Shown: positions 44,811 through 54,235, numbered from the stretch's first letter. The stretch is DNA of 64,000 bases from Oscillospiraceae bacterium (GCA_017547525.1 JAFYPL010000033.1:124001-188000); one strand, 5' to 3'. Numbers and translations: made by a program. Notes: generated by a model from the letters alone, not told the origin.

Positions 44811-45332
44811 ATGAGCAAAAAACCTGTTGTTTACATTGCCGGTCCGGAATGCTTCATGCCGGATGGTAAAGAAAAAGCTGAAGCAGCAGTAAAACTGTGT
44901 GAAGAACTGGGCTTTGACCCAATTTCACCAGCAAAAGGCCATCCTATGGCTGAACCTGTTGACTTCTCAAAAGGTAAAAAAGAAGCAGGCAAACAGATTT
45001 TCCGTAACAATATCAGATACATCAACAGCTGTGATCTGGTAATTGCAAACATGAATGACTTCCGTGGCTGGGAACCAGACGGCGGTACATGTTTCGAAAT
45101 CGGTTATGCTTATACACAGGGCAAAAAAATCTATGTATTTATCGACAACACACGCCCATATTATGAAAAATACAAAGGCGATATGTCTTTTGACGGTGTT
45201 TTCTGGCGTGATGGCAACGGTGCATTCTTTGAATCCGGCTGCATGAACCTGATGATCAGCGGTCATGCAACAGTTGTGGAAGGCACTTTTGAAGATGCAG
45301 TACGCAAAGCAAAAGAAGACTTTGGCATTTAA
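44811..45332 (+). CDS. Nucleoside 2-deoxyribosyltransferase family protein, copy 1
   Basis: A 173-residue NDT-fold enzyme. VVYIAGPECFMPDGKEKAE is the N-terminal YxAGP motif, NDFRGWEPDGGTCFEIGYAY contains the catalytic Glu and FxxGYA signature. NDTs swap bases between 2-deoxyribosides or hydrolyse the glycosidic bond of nucleoside (mono)phosphates. I choose ATG 44811, with AAGGAAAGAGG upstream; an earlier in-frame ATG lies inside the phosphatase gene. The next gene, 10 bases on, is a paralogue. Confidence 0.88.
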   Translation: MSKKPVVYIAGPECFMPDGKEKAEAAVKLCEELGFDPISPAKGHPMAEPVDFSKGKKEAGKQIFRNNIRYINSCDLVIANMNDFRGWEPDGGTCFEIGYAYTQGKKIYVFIDNTRPYYEKYKGDMSFDGVFWRDGNGAFFESGCMNLMISGHATVVEGTFEDAVRKAKEDFGI

Positions 45333-45342
45333 GGAGGATATT

Positions 45343-45942
45343 ATGTTTATAGATAAAAACGGTGTGGTAAGAATGCCAAAAGCATATCTTGCAGGTACAG
45401 AAATTTTTTATACAGACAGCGAAGAAACACAGAAAAGATATCATGAACTGTGTGACAAATACGGCATTATCGGCTTCTACCCAAGTGACGTAGCACCTGA
45501 TGATGAATTTAAAGAATATGTACAGAAAGATGACAGTATCCATGAAATGGAAGTACAGCTGTTCACACACGACCTGAACCATATCAAAAGAACAGATATC
45601 ATCATTGCTAACCTGAATGACTACCGCGGTAACGAACCAGACAGTGGTACAGCTGTAGAATGTGGTATTGCATGGGGCTATGGCCACAGATGCTTTGCAT
45701 TCCTGGACGACGCACGCCCAATGAAAGAACGTTTCAAAGGTGTTACAAAAGTGGACGAAAACGGCGTTCTCTGCGATAAAGATTACAATCGTATCGAAGA
45801 CTTTGATATGCCTCTGAACCTGATGTTCTCTGACTTTACAGTATTCGAAGGTAAATTTGAAGATGCACTGAAAGAAATCAGAAAAATCTTCAACGAAGAA
45901 CTGGTAGCTGCAGGCTACGAACCATTTGAAGTAAAAGAATGA
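45343..45942 (+). CDS. Nucleoside 2-deoxyribosyltransferase family protein, copy 2
   Basis: A 199-residue paralogue of the gene before it. PKAYLAGTEIFYTDSEETQ replaces the proline of YxAGP with threonine, and NDYRGNEPDSGTAVECGIAW keeps the catalytic Glu. It is 26 residues longer, mostly in the middle and at the end. GGAGGATATT lies before ATG 45343. The stop overlaps the next start (ATGA), coupling it to the first YfhO gene. The pair may form a heteromer or have split substrates. Confidence 0.85.
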   Translation: MFIDKNGVVRMPKAYLAGTEIFYTDSEETQKRYHELCDKYGIIGFYPSDVAPDDEFKEYVQKDDSIHEMEVQLFTHDLNHIKRTDIIIANLNDYRGNEPDSGTAVECGIAWGYGHRCFAFLDDARPMKERFKGVTKVDENGVLCDKDYNRIEDFDMPLNLMFSDFTVFEGKFEDALKEIRKIFNEELVAAGYEPFEVKE

Positions 45943-48170
45943 TAATAAATCAGCGCAGAAAACAGCGGCTGAAAGTATCCCTCCTGCTGTGTGTGGCGGT
46001 AATAACAGGATTTTGTATTATGCTGCATCACAGCAGGATGTATCCTTTTGGGCCGGATTCCATAATGAGAATAGACCTGGATACCCAATATGCTGATTTT
46101 GTACAGTTTTTTGTCCGCAGTTCGTTGTGGGAAAAACTGTATTCTTTTCAGAAGGGGTTCGGTGGTCCTACACTGGGCTTTATTTCTTATTATGCCATAT
46201 CACCTTTTAACCTGATTGCACTGCTTTTTCGCCCGGAAAACCTGGAAACGGCCATTTTTGTAATACTCATGGTCAAATTCGTGTTTATGGCACAGAGTAT
46301 GTATGTGTATCTGTGCAGCCATTACGAGAATCTGTACGCAAATGCAGCATGGGGCATGGCTTATGCGTTTTTTCCGGTGTTTGCCCGTTGGTACTACCAT
46401 ATTATCTGGCTGGATTGCTTCGCACTGCTGCCATTATTGATACTGGCTACAGAAAGGGTAATGCATACAGGTAAAAAAGGCCTGTTTATTGCGCTCTATT
46501 TTTACTCCCTGATATCAAACTACTATATTTCCGTTATGTCCGGTATGTTCATACTGCTGTATTTTGTATACTATGCAATGGCAGTTATGGAAGTGGACTT
46601 GAAAACGATGGTAAAAAAGACCATTGATATGGCATACAGCACACTTACAGCAGTGATGCTGGCATCCCCGGTGCTGATACCATCATTTATTCAGCTGACT
46701 GAAGGTAAGCTGACAGACGGCACCATCACTACCGCCACATCCGGACGGATGTTTGAGCCGGTTTATTTCATATCTTCTTTTTTTGAAGGTATGTATATAT
46801 ACAATGTACCGCAGATTGCCGGATGCGTGTGCAGTATATTCCTGATAATGAATTTCTTTTCCGGCAGAAAGACCAGCCTGAAACACAGACTGGCAGCGGC
46901 TGTATTTCTGGCATTTATGATTTACAGCCTGTATGATGGCATACTGCACTATGTATGGCATGGCTTTTCAAACCCTATAGCATTTTATTACCGCCATAAT
47001 TATCTGGTGGCATTTCTGGTGCTGGCATTGTCACGCCGGGGTCTGGAACAGCTGAACACAGACGCCATACTACGTAGTGTACCAGCCTCACTGGCAGTAT
47101 ATATGCTGTGCTTTGTGGCTGTGAAAAAAGATTATCGACTTCCTGCTGACAGAACAGCACTTATACTAACACTTGTTTCGGTAATCATATGTACCGCTGT
47201 AATATGTTTTGCAGTGATTAAACCAACAGTGGCGAAATATTGCCTTTGCGCTGTTATGGCGGTAACAGCCGTAATAAACCGGGCTGCATATTCTGCCACA
47301 GATAAAATGGTTTATGACAGCGTATATCCCACAGATACAGCCGGAAATTACAAAGAAAATTATATCCGGGTGCAGACAGCCCTGGAAAAAACAGATACAG
47401 GTTTTTACCGTATTGCCGATATAGATGCCCGTGATTATAACCAGCCTATGGGTAATCATTATTACGGTACAAACCACTACAGTTCAACTTTTGACCGTAA
47501 CCAGAAAGAAATGTTTGTACATTTCGGTTATGGAGATACTTTTTACAGCACCATATATTCCCATTCCAACCCCTTGACTGACAGCCTTTTCGGTGTGAAA
47601 TACCTGTTGTCTGACTCTACACAGTTACCAGCACAGTACACTCTTGTTTCACAGAGTGAAAACGGTAGCCGCAGCCTGTATACTAATTCTTACCGGTTGC
47701 CTGTAGCGTTCACCGGGGTAACAAATAATGTGGAATATATAGACTACTGGCCACAGCATGTAGCTGATATGCTGTACAGACTTACAGGCCATTATGTACT
47801 GAACAATGACTACTCCACCGATTTTATTGCCCTGAAAAAAGCATCTGAAGCTATAAATTCAGATGCGGCAGAAGTTCTTTATGAAAACGGCAGTATAATG
47901 AAAATAAAGGCGGAGGGACAGTACCTGCTGACCACCATAATGTATGATGAAAACTGGCATATATGGGTAAACGGAGAAAAAGCAGAGGCCGAGAGATTTA
48001 TGGAATATTTCCTGTCAGTACCTATTGACGGACCGGCAGAAATTACTATGATTTATACCCCACAGGGTTTTATGGGCGGCATAGCACTGGCTGTGATAGC
48101 TATGGTCCTGTTGGCGGCAAATATATACACAAAGAAAAAGAGAAACAGATATGAACAATCAGAAACATAA
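45939..48170 (+). CDS. YfhO family membrane protein, copy 1
   Basis: A 743-residue protein with about twelve membrane segments up to residue 450, an extracellular domain (about 460-700) and a last helix. MYPFGPDSIMRIDLDTQYAD at about residue 30 is the conserved outer loop with the presumed catalytic Asp. NWHIWVNGEKAEAERFMEYF near the end is the beta-sandwich motif. YfhO is a GT-C-type enzyme that glycosylates lipoteichoic acid in Bacillus. The start ATG overlaps the NDT stop. A second YfhO gene overlaps its end by 20 bases. Confidence 0.9.
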   Translation: MIINQRRKQRLKVSLLLCVAVITGFCIMLHHSRMYPFGPDSIMRIDLDTQYADFVQFFVRSSLWEKLYSFQKGFGGPTLGFISYYAISPFNLIALLFRPENLETAIFVILMVKFVFMAQSMYVYLCSHYENLYANAAWGMAYAFFPVFARWYYHIIWLDCFALLPLLILATERVMHTGKKGLFIALYFYSLISNYYISVMSGMFILLYFVYYAMAVMEVDLKTMVKKTIDMAYSTLTAVMLASPVLIPSFIQLTEGKLTDGTITTATSGRMFEPVYFISSFFEGMYIYNVPQIAGCVCSIFLIMNFFSGRKTSLKHRLAAAVFLAFMIYSLYDGILHYVWHGFSNPIAFYYRHNYLVAFLVLALSRRGLEQLNTDAILRSVPASLAVYMLCFVAVKKDYRLPADRTALILTLVSVIICTAVICFAVIKPTVAKYCLCAVMAVTAVINRAAYSATDKMVYDSVYPTDTAGNYKENYIRVQTALEKTDTGFYRIADIDARDYNQPMGNHYYGTNHYSSTFDRNQKEMFVHFGYGDTFYSTIYSHSNPLTDSLFGVKYLLSDSTQLPAQYTLVSQSENGSRSLYTNSYRLPVAFTGVTNNVEYIDYWPQHVADMLYRLTGHYVLNNDYSTDFIALKKASEAINSDAAEVLYENGSIMKIKAEGQYLLTTIMYDENWHIWVNGEKAEAERFMEYFLSVPIDGPAEITMIYTPQGFMGGIALAVIAMVLLAANIYTKKKRNRYEQSET

Positions 48171-50370
48171 AGATAGACTGATATGGGGCGTTTTGCTGTC
48201 GTTGACAGTGGCGTGCGCATATTGTCTCATGATGAAAATATGCGGTATTTACCCATTCGGTGCGGACACATTCCTCCGCGTTGATATGGGTATGCAGTAT
48301 GCTGATTTTCTGTCTTTTGTTAGAAATTCATCTTTTTTGGAAAAGATTTATTCCTTTTCCAAAAGTGTAGGCGGGCAGACATGGGCGCTGATGGCATATT
48401 ATGGCTTTTCACCTTTTAATCTGATTCTTTATCTTCTCCCTGCACAGAAAATAGAACTGGCCATATTTATTATGGTAGGTGCCAAATTTGTATTTATTGC
48501 ACTGGCTGCATATATTTTCTTCTGTGCACACTACGAAAACAATATGGCAAACCGGGCGTTTTCACTGGCTTATGCCATATATCCTTACTTTGTAAGATAT
48601 TACTTTAATACATTATGGTTTGATGTTTTTGCTTTGTTGCCATTACTGCTTCTGGCTACAGAAAGAGTAGTGGACAGCAGAAAAAACGCAAAACCGATGT
48701 TTATCATACTGTATGTATGGTCACTGGTATCAAACTACTACGTATCCTATATGGTGTCACTCTTTGTACTGCTTTACTTTGTGTTTTACTGCTTTGCAGT
48801 GCAGGGTGTATCCCTGAAACAGATGATAAAAAAAGCTATGGAAATGGCCGCAAGCGTGGCAGTATCACTGTCACTGGCTGCTCCTGTGCTGATACCTGCT
48901 TTCAATCAGCTGGTTAAAGGCAAATTCAATGACCTGGCCGGCTTTAACCGTGGCTTTACAGATGGTGTATACAACGTCCTTATGAGTGTGGTATCCTGCT
49001 TTGATGCCACATACATGATAGACAATATCCCACAGTTTACATTCAGTTCACTGGCTGTGTTGCTGATTATTGCACTGATTGTAAACAATAAAATCCCGCT
49101 GAAATACCGTATATCATCTGTACTTTTCATGGGCTTTATGGGTGCAGGCCTTTATATGAGCGGTCTGTACTATGCATGGCATGGTTTTTCATGGCCGGAA
49201 GGCTTCCCATTCAGAAATACATTTGTTTATGCGTTTCTGCTGGTGATGCTGTGCAGACGTTCTCTGGAAAAACTGGATTTCAAAACAGCAGTGAAAACAC
49301 TGGTGCTGGGCGGCGGTTTCTACGCACTGTGCTTTGTATACTACATAAAATTCAACTATCTGCGGTGGAGTTCATGGTCGTCAGAGCTGACAGCAGCGGC
49401 TGTGGCAGTGGCGCTGATGGCTATGCTGGTTACATTCAGATATGAAAAAGTGGCAAAAAACATGCTGTGCGTATTGCTGGTGGCGCTGTCTGTTGTGAAC
49501 GGTTGCCGGCATATCCGTGGGGAAAAACTGCTGAATGACTCGGTAAACCCTACAAAAGCCGGTGGTGAATACGAATACAACTATACAGCAGTGGCCGATG
49601 CCATGACACATACAGAAGAAGGTTTCTACCGTATGGAAGACCTTTCTGCGCGTATATATAATCAGCCAATGGGCCTGAATTACTACGGAATCAACCATTT
49701 CAGTTCCACTTATGACAAACAGTCACAGGAAATAGCGGCCCATTACGGCTATGGTGTATCTATGTATACCACCCTTTACAGACTGAACAGATTACTGCCG
49801 GACAGTTTTCTCGGTATGAAATACTTCATCTGTGAAGACATATGGAACATTTCTGATAAATGTGACTTTATTTATGACGGCGAAAGAAACCTGTATTACA
49901 ACCCTTATCACATACCGGTTGTTTTTACAGGCATCACAAATGCTATAGAAAACAATCCTGATGGTGATTTGCATATAGACAATATGTTTATGACGCTGAC
50001 TGGTATATCTGTACTGGATGATGGCGAGGTGAATTACGAAAACCTGGCCACAGCTTCAGAAATATTGCGAAACAATGCCGCTGTGGTGGAAGAAAATGGA
50101 GCACTGCTAAAAGCAACCGCCACAGGTGAATATCTGCTGACTACCATAATGTACGAAGACAGCTGGCATATATGGGTAAATGGTGAAAAAGTGCAGCAGG
50201 AAAAATTCATGGAGCATTTTATTTCTGTACCTCTTGCTGAAGGTCAGTGTGATGTGACTATGATTTACATCCCTGACGGCATACTGCAGGGGCTGGGACT
50301 TATGGTTTCAGTTGCAGTTATGCTTGCCAAAGGATTTATTATAAAAAAGAAAATTGTTAAAGGAGATTGA
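48151..50370 (+). CDS. YfhO family membrane protein, copy 2
   Basis: A 739-residue protein of the same layout as the preceding one. IYPFGADTFLRVDMGMQYAD is the outer-loop motif and SWHIWVNGEKVQQEKFMEHF the C-terminal one. The two are clear paralogues that have drifted, so the duplication is not recent. The 20-base overlap with copy 1 means coupled translation. It may add a different sugar, or the two may work together on the cell-wall polymer. Three bases separate it from yqeG. Confidence 0.9.
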   Translation: MNNQKHKDRLIWGVLLSLTVACAYCLMMKICGIYPFGADTFLRVDMGMQYADFLSFVRNSSFLEKIYSFSKSVGGQTWALMAYYGFSPFNLILYLLPAQKIELAIFIMVGAKFVFIALAAYIFFCAHYENNMANRAFSLAYAIYPYFVRYYFNTLWFDVFALLPLLLLATERVVDSRKNAKPMFIILYVWSLVSNYYVSYMVSLFVLLYFVFYCFAVQGVSLKQMIKKAMEMAASVAVSLSLAAPVLIPAFNQLVKGKFNDLAGFNRGFTDGVYNVLMSVVSCFDATYMIDNIPQFTFSSLAVLLIIALIVNNKIPLKYRISSVLFMGFMGAGLYMSGLYYAWHGFSWPEGFPFRNTFVYAFLLVMLCRRSLEKLDFKTAVKTLVLGGGFYALCFVYYIKFNYLRWSSWSSELTAAAVAVALMAMLVTFRYEKVAKNMLCVLLVALSVVNGCRHIRGEKLLNDSVNPTKAGGEYEYNYTAVADAMTHTEEGFYRMEDLSARIYNQPMGLNYYGINHFSSTYDKQSQEIAAHYGYGVSMYTTLYRLNRLLPDSFLGMKYFICEDIWNISDKCDFIYDGERNLYYNPYHIPVVFTGITNAIENNPDGDLHIDNMFMTLTGISVLDDGEVNYENLATASEILRNNAAVVEENGALLKATATGEYLLTTIMYEDSWHIWVNGEKVQQEKFMEHFISVPLAEGQCDVTMIYIPDGILQGLGLMVSVAVMLAKGFIIKKKIVKGD

Positions 50371-50373
50371 CAT

Positions 50374-50880
50374 TTGCGTATTTTCAAACCAGAATTCATA
50401 TTCGGAAAAACAACAAATATCACCCCTGAATTTTTAAAGGAACAGGGTATAGAAAATCTTTTGCTGGATGTGGACAATACCCTTACCACACATAACAACC
50501 CTGAACCATCTGAAGGTATCGACCAGTGGCTGGATTCCATGCGTGCTGCTGGCATCAGGATGATGATTATTTCCAACAATAATGAAGAAAGGGTAAAACC
50601 TTTTGCCGCAAGATTGAATCTGCCATACTCCAGCATGTCCTGCAAACCATTGTCCATTGGCTATAACCGTGGTCTTAAAATGCTGGGCGGCAACAGAAAG
50701 AATACTGCCATTGTAGGTGACCAGATTTTTACCGATGTACTGGGGGGAAATCTGAAAGGCATCAGGACACTTATGGTGTTGGCTATTCTTCACGAAGACA
50801 GTGCCGGTTTCAAATTTAAACGCCGGATAGAAAAGGGATTCATAGATAAATACCTGTCACAGCAGGGAGGCGCTATATAA
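50374..50880 (+). CDS. yqeG: YqeG family HAD IIIA-type phosphatase
   Basis: A 168-residue HAD-superfamily phosphatase. ENLLLDVDNTLTTHNNPEP holds the DxDxT nucleophile motif, MMIISNNNEERV motif II, and AIVGDQIFTDVLGGNLKG the acid motif. Family members may act on phosphatidylglycerol phosphate; the natural substrate here is unknown. Start is TTG 50374 with AAAGGAG 7 bases upstream. It overlaps the next gene by one base (TAATG). Confidence 0.9.
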   Translation: MRIFKPEFIFGKTTNITPEFLKEQGIENLLLDVDNTLTTHNNPEPSEGIDQWLDSMRAAGIRMMIISNNNEERVKPFAARLNLPYSSMSCKPLSIGYNRGLKMLGGNRKNTAIVGDQIFTDVLGGNLKGIRTLMVLAILHEDSAGFKFKRRIEKGFIDKYLSQQGGAI

Positions 50881-51731
50881 TGGTGAAATTTGGTCCTGCC
50901 GGTCTGGCTGACAGCTTCAAAACCATGGGCTATAAAAAATCCATACAGGTGGCAGATTATCTGTCACAGTTCGGGCTGAATGCTTTTGAATATCAGTGCG
51001 GGCGTGGTGTGAAAATAGGTGAAGACGCGGCCCGTCATCTGGGCGTAGTACTGGCAGAGAAAAACATTCAGGTTTCTCTTCATGCACCATATTTTATATC
51101 CATGTCTTCTCTGGATGAGGAAAAAAGGCTGAACAGCGTGAATTATATACTGGACAGCGCAAAAGCATTGGATGCTATGGGTGGCAGACGAGTTATTTTT
51201 CACTCCGGTTCATGTGCTAAACTGACAAGACAGGAAGCGCTGGCGAAAGCTGTGGATACAATGCACCTGATGATGGATGCCATAGATGTCAACGGACTTT
51301 CTCATATGACTCTTTGCCCGGAAACAATGGGCAAGGTAAATCAGCTGGGCAGTCTGGACGAGGTACTGCGGCTGTGCAGTGTAGATAAAAGAATCCTGCC
51401 TTGCATAGACTTCGGTCATCTTAACGCCCGTGATGGCGGTATCATCAAAGGTAAAGATGATTATCTGCGTATAATTGATACAATGGCTGAAACACTGAAA
51501 GACGAAAGATACAGAAACTTCCATTCTCATTTTTCAAAAATTGAATATACCACAGGCGGCGAAAAACGCCATCTCACATTCCGGGATACTGTATGGGGTC
51601 CGGAGTTTGAACCGCTTATGGATGTGGTGTACGAAAACAATCTCTCCCCGGTGTTTATCTGCGAAAGTGCAGGTACCCAGACAGAAGATGCCCTGATGAT
51701 GAAAACTTATCTGGACAACTTGAAAAAGTAA
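50880..51731 (+). CDS. Endonuclease IV-like TIM-barrel protein
   Basis: A 283-residue xylose-isomerase-like barrel. It keeps the metal ligands of AP endonuclease IV in order: SLHAPYFISM (His), VIFHSGSC (His), CPETMG (Glu), CIDFGHLNARD (Asp and His), NFHSHFSKIE (His) and FICESAG (Glu). That suggests a trinuclear zinc site and AP-endonuclease activity, though sugar isomerase-like roles are possible. Start ATG 50880 overlaps the yqeG stop; GGGAGG precedes. It is the last of seven coupled genes. GTG 50883 is an equally likely start. Confidence 0.82.
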   Translation: MVKFGPAGLADSFKTMGYKKSIQVADYLSQFGLNAFEYQCGRGVKIGEDAARHLGVVLAEKNIQVSLHAPYFISMSSLDEEKRLNSVNYILDSAKALDAMGGRRVIFHSGSCAKLTRQEALAKAVDTMHLMMDAIDVNGLSHMTLCPETMGKVNQLGSLDEVLRLCSVDKRILPCIDFGHLNARDGGIIKGKDDYLRIIDTMAETLKDERYRNFHSHFSKIEYTTGGEKRHLTFRDTVWGPEFEPLMDVVYENNLSPVFICESAGTQTEDALMMKTYLDNLKK

Positions 51732-51789
51732 ATTATGCAGTGTAAACTGTAATTATAGAAATATATTATATATAAGGAGTTGCAGTAAA

Positions 51790-52857
51790 ATGAACAGAAT
51801 AGACAGATTTATTGAACTTGCATCTAAAAATCCGGACTTTGAAGGTGCGCTGGTAACAAGCGCCCAGAATCGCTTTTATATGCTGAATATGCACTCATCT
51901 GCTGGTACAATTATCGTACTGAAAGATGCAGCATACTTTATTATTGACTTCCGCTACATCGAACTGGCACAGAAAACAGTTAAAAATGCCACAGTAATTA
52001 TGCAGGGTAAACTGTACGAGCAGATCAATGAAATTATGGCAAAACATGGCGTTAAAAAACTGTGGGTTGAAGACAGCATGTCTGTAGGCGTTATGAATAC
52101 AATGAAAGCTAACCTGAATGCTGAAATTGTTACAGACAGCCCTATGACAAAAATCATCAACGAAATGCGCCAGATCAAATCAAAAGAAGAGCTGGAAATT
52201 ATTCGTGCAGGTCAGGCAATTACAGATGCTGGCTTTACACATATGCTGACACTGCTGGAAGCTGGCAAAAAAGAAAGAGATCTTGCTATAGAACTGGAAA
52301 CATTTATGCGCAAACAGGGTGCATCCGGTATAGCTTTCTCCACTATTCTGGTATCCGGTGCAAACTCCAGCCTGCCACACGGCGTTCCTGGTGAAAAACT
52401 GCTGGAAAAAGGCGATTTTGTTACTATGGACTTTGGCGCAGCTTACGGTGGTTACTGCACAGACATGACAAGAACAGTTGCTATCGGTCATGTTACAGAT
52501 GAAATGAAACATGTATACAACACTGTACTGGAAGCACAGCTGATGGCACTGGATGCTATCAAAGCTGGCAAAGTATGTGGTGATATTGATAAAATTGCCC
52601 GCGACCATATTTATGGCAAAGGTTATGAAGGCTGCTTCGGTCACAGTTTGGGTCACAGCTTTGGTATCGATGTACATGAAACACCAGGTTTCGCGCCAGG
52701 TAATACAACTGTATTGCAGCCAGGTATGATGCTGTCTGTAGAACCAGGTATCTATCTGCCTGACAAATTCGGTGTAAGAATCGAAGATACAATCTATGTA
52801 ACAGAAGAAGGCTGTATCAATATTACAAACAGCCCTAAAGAACTGATTATACTGTAA
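51790..52857 (+). CDS. M24 family Xaa-Pro aminopeptidase
   Basis: A 355-residue peptidase that releases the N-terminal residue before proline. Residues 1-130 are the creatinase N-domain; 135-355 the pita-bread catalytic domain with metal ligands in MDFGAAYGGYCTDMTRT (two Asp), HSLGHSFGIDVHE (His), SVEPGIYLP (Glu) and GVRIEDTIYV (Glu). AAGGAG lies 9 bases before the ATG. It lies just upstream of efp, as in many Firmicutes. Codon bias is high. Confidence 0.94.
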   Translation: MNRIDRFIELASKNPDFEGALVTSAQNRFYMLNMHSSAGTIIVLKDAAYFIIDFRYIELAQKTVKNATVIMQGKLYEQINEIMAKHGVKKLWVEDSMSVGVMNTMKANLNAEIVTDSPMTKIINEMRQIKSKEELEIIRAGQAITDAGFTHMLTLLEAGKKERDLAIELETFMRKQGASGIAFSTILVSGANSSLPHGVPGEKLLEKGDFVTMDFGAAYGGYCTDMTRTVAIGHVTDEMKHVYNTVLEAQLMALDAIKAGKVCGDIDKIARDHIYGKGYEGCFGHSLGHSFGIDVHETPGFAPGNTTVLQPGMMLSVEPGIYLPDKFGVRIEDTIYVTEEGCINITNSPKELIIL

Positions 52858-52973
52858 TTTGAAATTCAGGATGAAAATTTACTATTGAAATCTTACACAA
52901 TATAGTGTAGAATTATACGGTAAATATTAATTAGTAATAATATAGCTATTTATAACTTTTTGGAGGTAATATT

Positions 52974-53546
52974 ATGATTACAGCAGGCGATTTCAGAAAT
53001 GGTCTGACATTCGAAATCAACGGACAGCCACATATCATCGTGGAATTCCAGCATGTTAAACCAGGTAAAGGCGCAGCTTTCGTTAGAACAAAATATAAAA
53101 ACCTGATCACAGGTGCTATCAGAGAAGAAAGCTTCAACCCAACAGCTAAATTCCCACCAGCACGTGTTGAAAGAGCTGAAATGCAGTACCTGTACAACGA
53201 CGGCGAAGTTTACTACGTAATGGACGTAGAAACATTTGACCAGATCACACTGCCAATGGATGAAAACAAAGAAGCTTTCAAATTTGTAAGAGAAAACACA
53301 AACGTTAGAGTTCTCTCCTACAACGGCAGCGTATTCGGCGTAGAAGCTGACAACTTTGTTGTTCTGGAAGTTACAGAAACAGAACCAGGTCTCAAAGGCA
53401 ACACAGCTACAAACACACTGAAACCAGCAACAGTAGAAACAGGTGCTGAAGTAAGAGTTCCACTGTTTATCGAACAGGGCGAACTGATCGAAATCGACAC
53501 TAGAGATGGTTCTTACATGGGTCGTGCTAAATCTTACGAAAGATAA
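52974..53546 (+). CDS. efp: Translation elongation factor P
   Basis: A 190-residue, three-domain protein that rescues ribosomes stalled on polyproline. It opens MITAGDFRNGLTFEINGQPH; the tip of domain I is KPGKGAAFVR with Lys32 at the modification position, so a lysine-type modification (as in Bacillus) rather than arginine rhamnosylation applies. The C-terminal domain has the NTLKPATVETGAEVRVPLF signature. TGGAGG lies 8 bases before the ATG. It probably has its own weak promoter in 52860-52970. Confidence 0.97.
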   Translation: MITAGDFRNGLTFEINGQPHIIVEFQHVKPGKGAAFVRTKYKNLITGAIREESFNPTAKFPPARVERAEMQYLYNDGEVYYVMDVETFDQITLPMDENKEAFKFVRENTNVRVLSYNGSVFGVEADNFVVLEVTETEPGLKGNTATNTLKPATVETGAEVRVPLFIEQGELIEIDTRDGSYMGRAKSYER

Positions 53547-53587
53547 TTTGGCATAATAAAACATACACATAAAAGGGGAATAATGCT

Positions 53588-54118
53588 ATGATGTCTCTTA
53601 CTGAAAAACTCGCATACATCCAGGGCCTGTGCGAAGGTATGGAACTGGACGGCACAACAAAAGAAGGTAAAGTTCTTCTCGCTATCGTAGATCTGCTGGA
53701 CGATCTGACAGATACTGTTAGCCAGCTGGATAACGACATTGACCAGATTTTTGATGAAATCGATGCTATCGATGAAGATCTGACAGATGTTGAAGATGCT
53801 CTTCTTTATGACGAAGAAGATGAAGACGAAGATGATTGCGGTTGTGGTCATCACCACCATCACCACGGCGGTTGCGGCTGCGGCTGTCACGATGATGAAG
53901 ACGAAGAATGGGAAGACGATGAAGATCTGACAGATCTTTATGACGAAGAAAACCCACTCTACGAAATCACATGCCCAAAATGCGGCGATATCGTATGCAT
54001 GGATGAAGATATGCTCTTCAGCCCAGACTGTGCATGTCCAAACTGCGGTACTACATTCGAAATCGAATTTGACGAAGAATGTGACTGCGAAGATTGCGAC
54101 TGCGAAGACGAAGAATAA
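53588..54118 (+). CDS. CD1247 N-terminal domain protein with His6 tract and zinc ribbon
   Basis: A 176-residue very acidic protein. Residues 1-60 (LTEKLAYIQGLCEGMELD...) match the CD1247 N-terminal domain. Residues 78-110 hold DCGCGHHHHHHGGCGCGCH, with six consecutive histidines at 88-93, between acidic runs. Residues about 128-160 form a zinc-ribbon-like CPKCGDIVC...CACPNCG, and the tail is Cys/Glu/Asp-rich (CDCEDCDCEDEE). It could bind several divalent metals. Start at ATG 53588 or 53591, with AAAAGGGGAA upstream. It is 41 bases behind efp; function is unknown. Confidence 0.85.
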   Translation: MMSLTEKLAYIQGLCEGMELDGTTKEGKVLLAIVDLLDDLTDTVSQLDNDIDQIFDEIDAIDEDLTDVEDALLYDEEDEDEDDCGCGHHHHHHGGCGCGCHDDEDEEWEDDEDLTDLYDEENPLYEITCPKCGDIVCMDEDMLFSPDCACPNCGTTFEIEFDEECDCEDCDCEDEE

Positions 54119-54138
54119 TCGTTTTTAATAGCAAAATC

Positions 54139-54170
54139 AAAGACAAGGCTTTTTAAGCCTTGTCTTTTTT
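54139..54170 (+). terminator. Rho-independent terminator
   Basis: AAAGACAAGGCTT and AAGCCTTGTCTTTTTT form a 13-bp hairpin after the CD1247-type gene. Confidence 0.92.
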
Positions 54171-54235
54171 CGTATATGAATTTGCAGCCATACTTTTGTG
54201 TAATAAATTTGTAATAACTGAAAGCAACATCTTTA

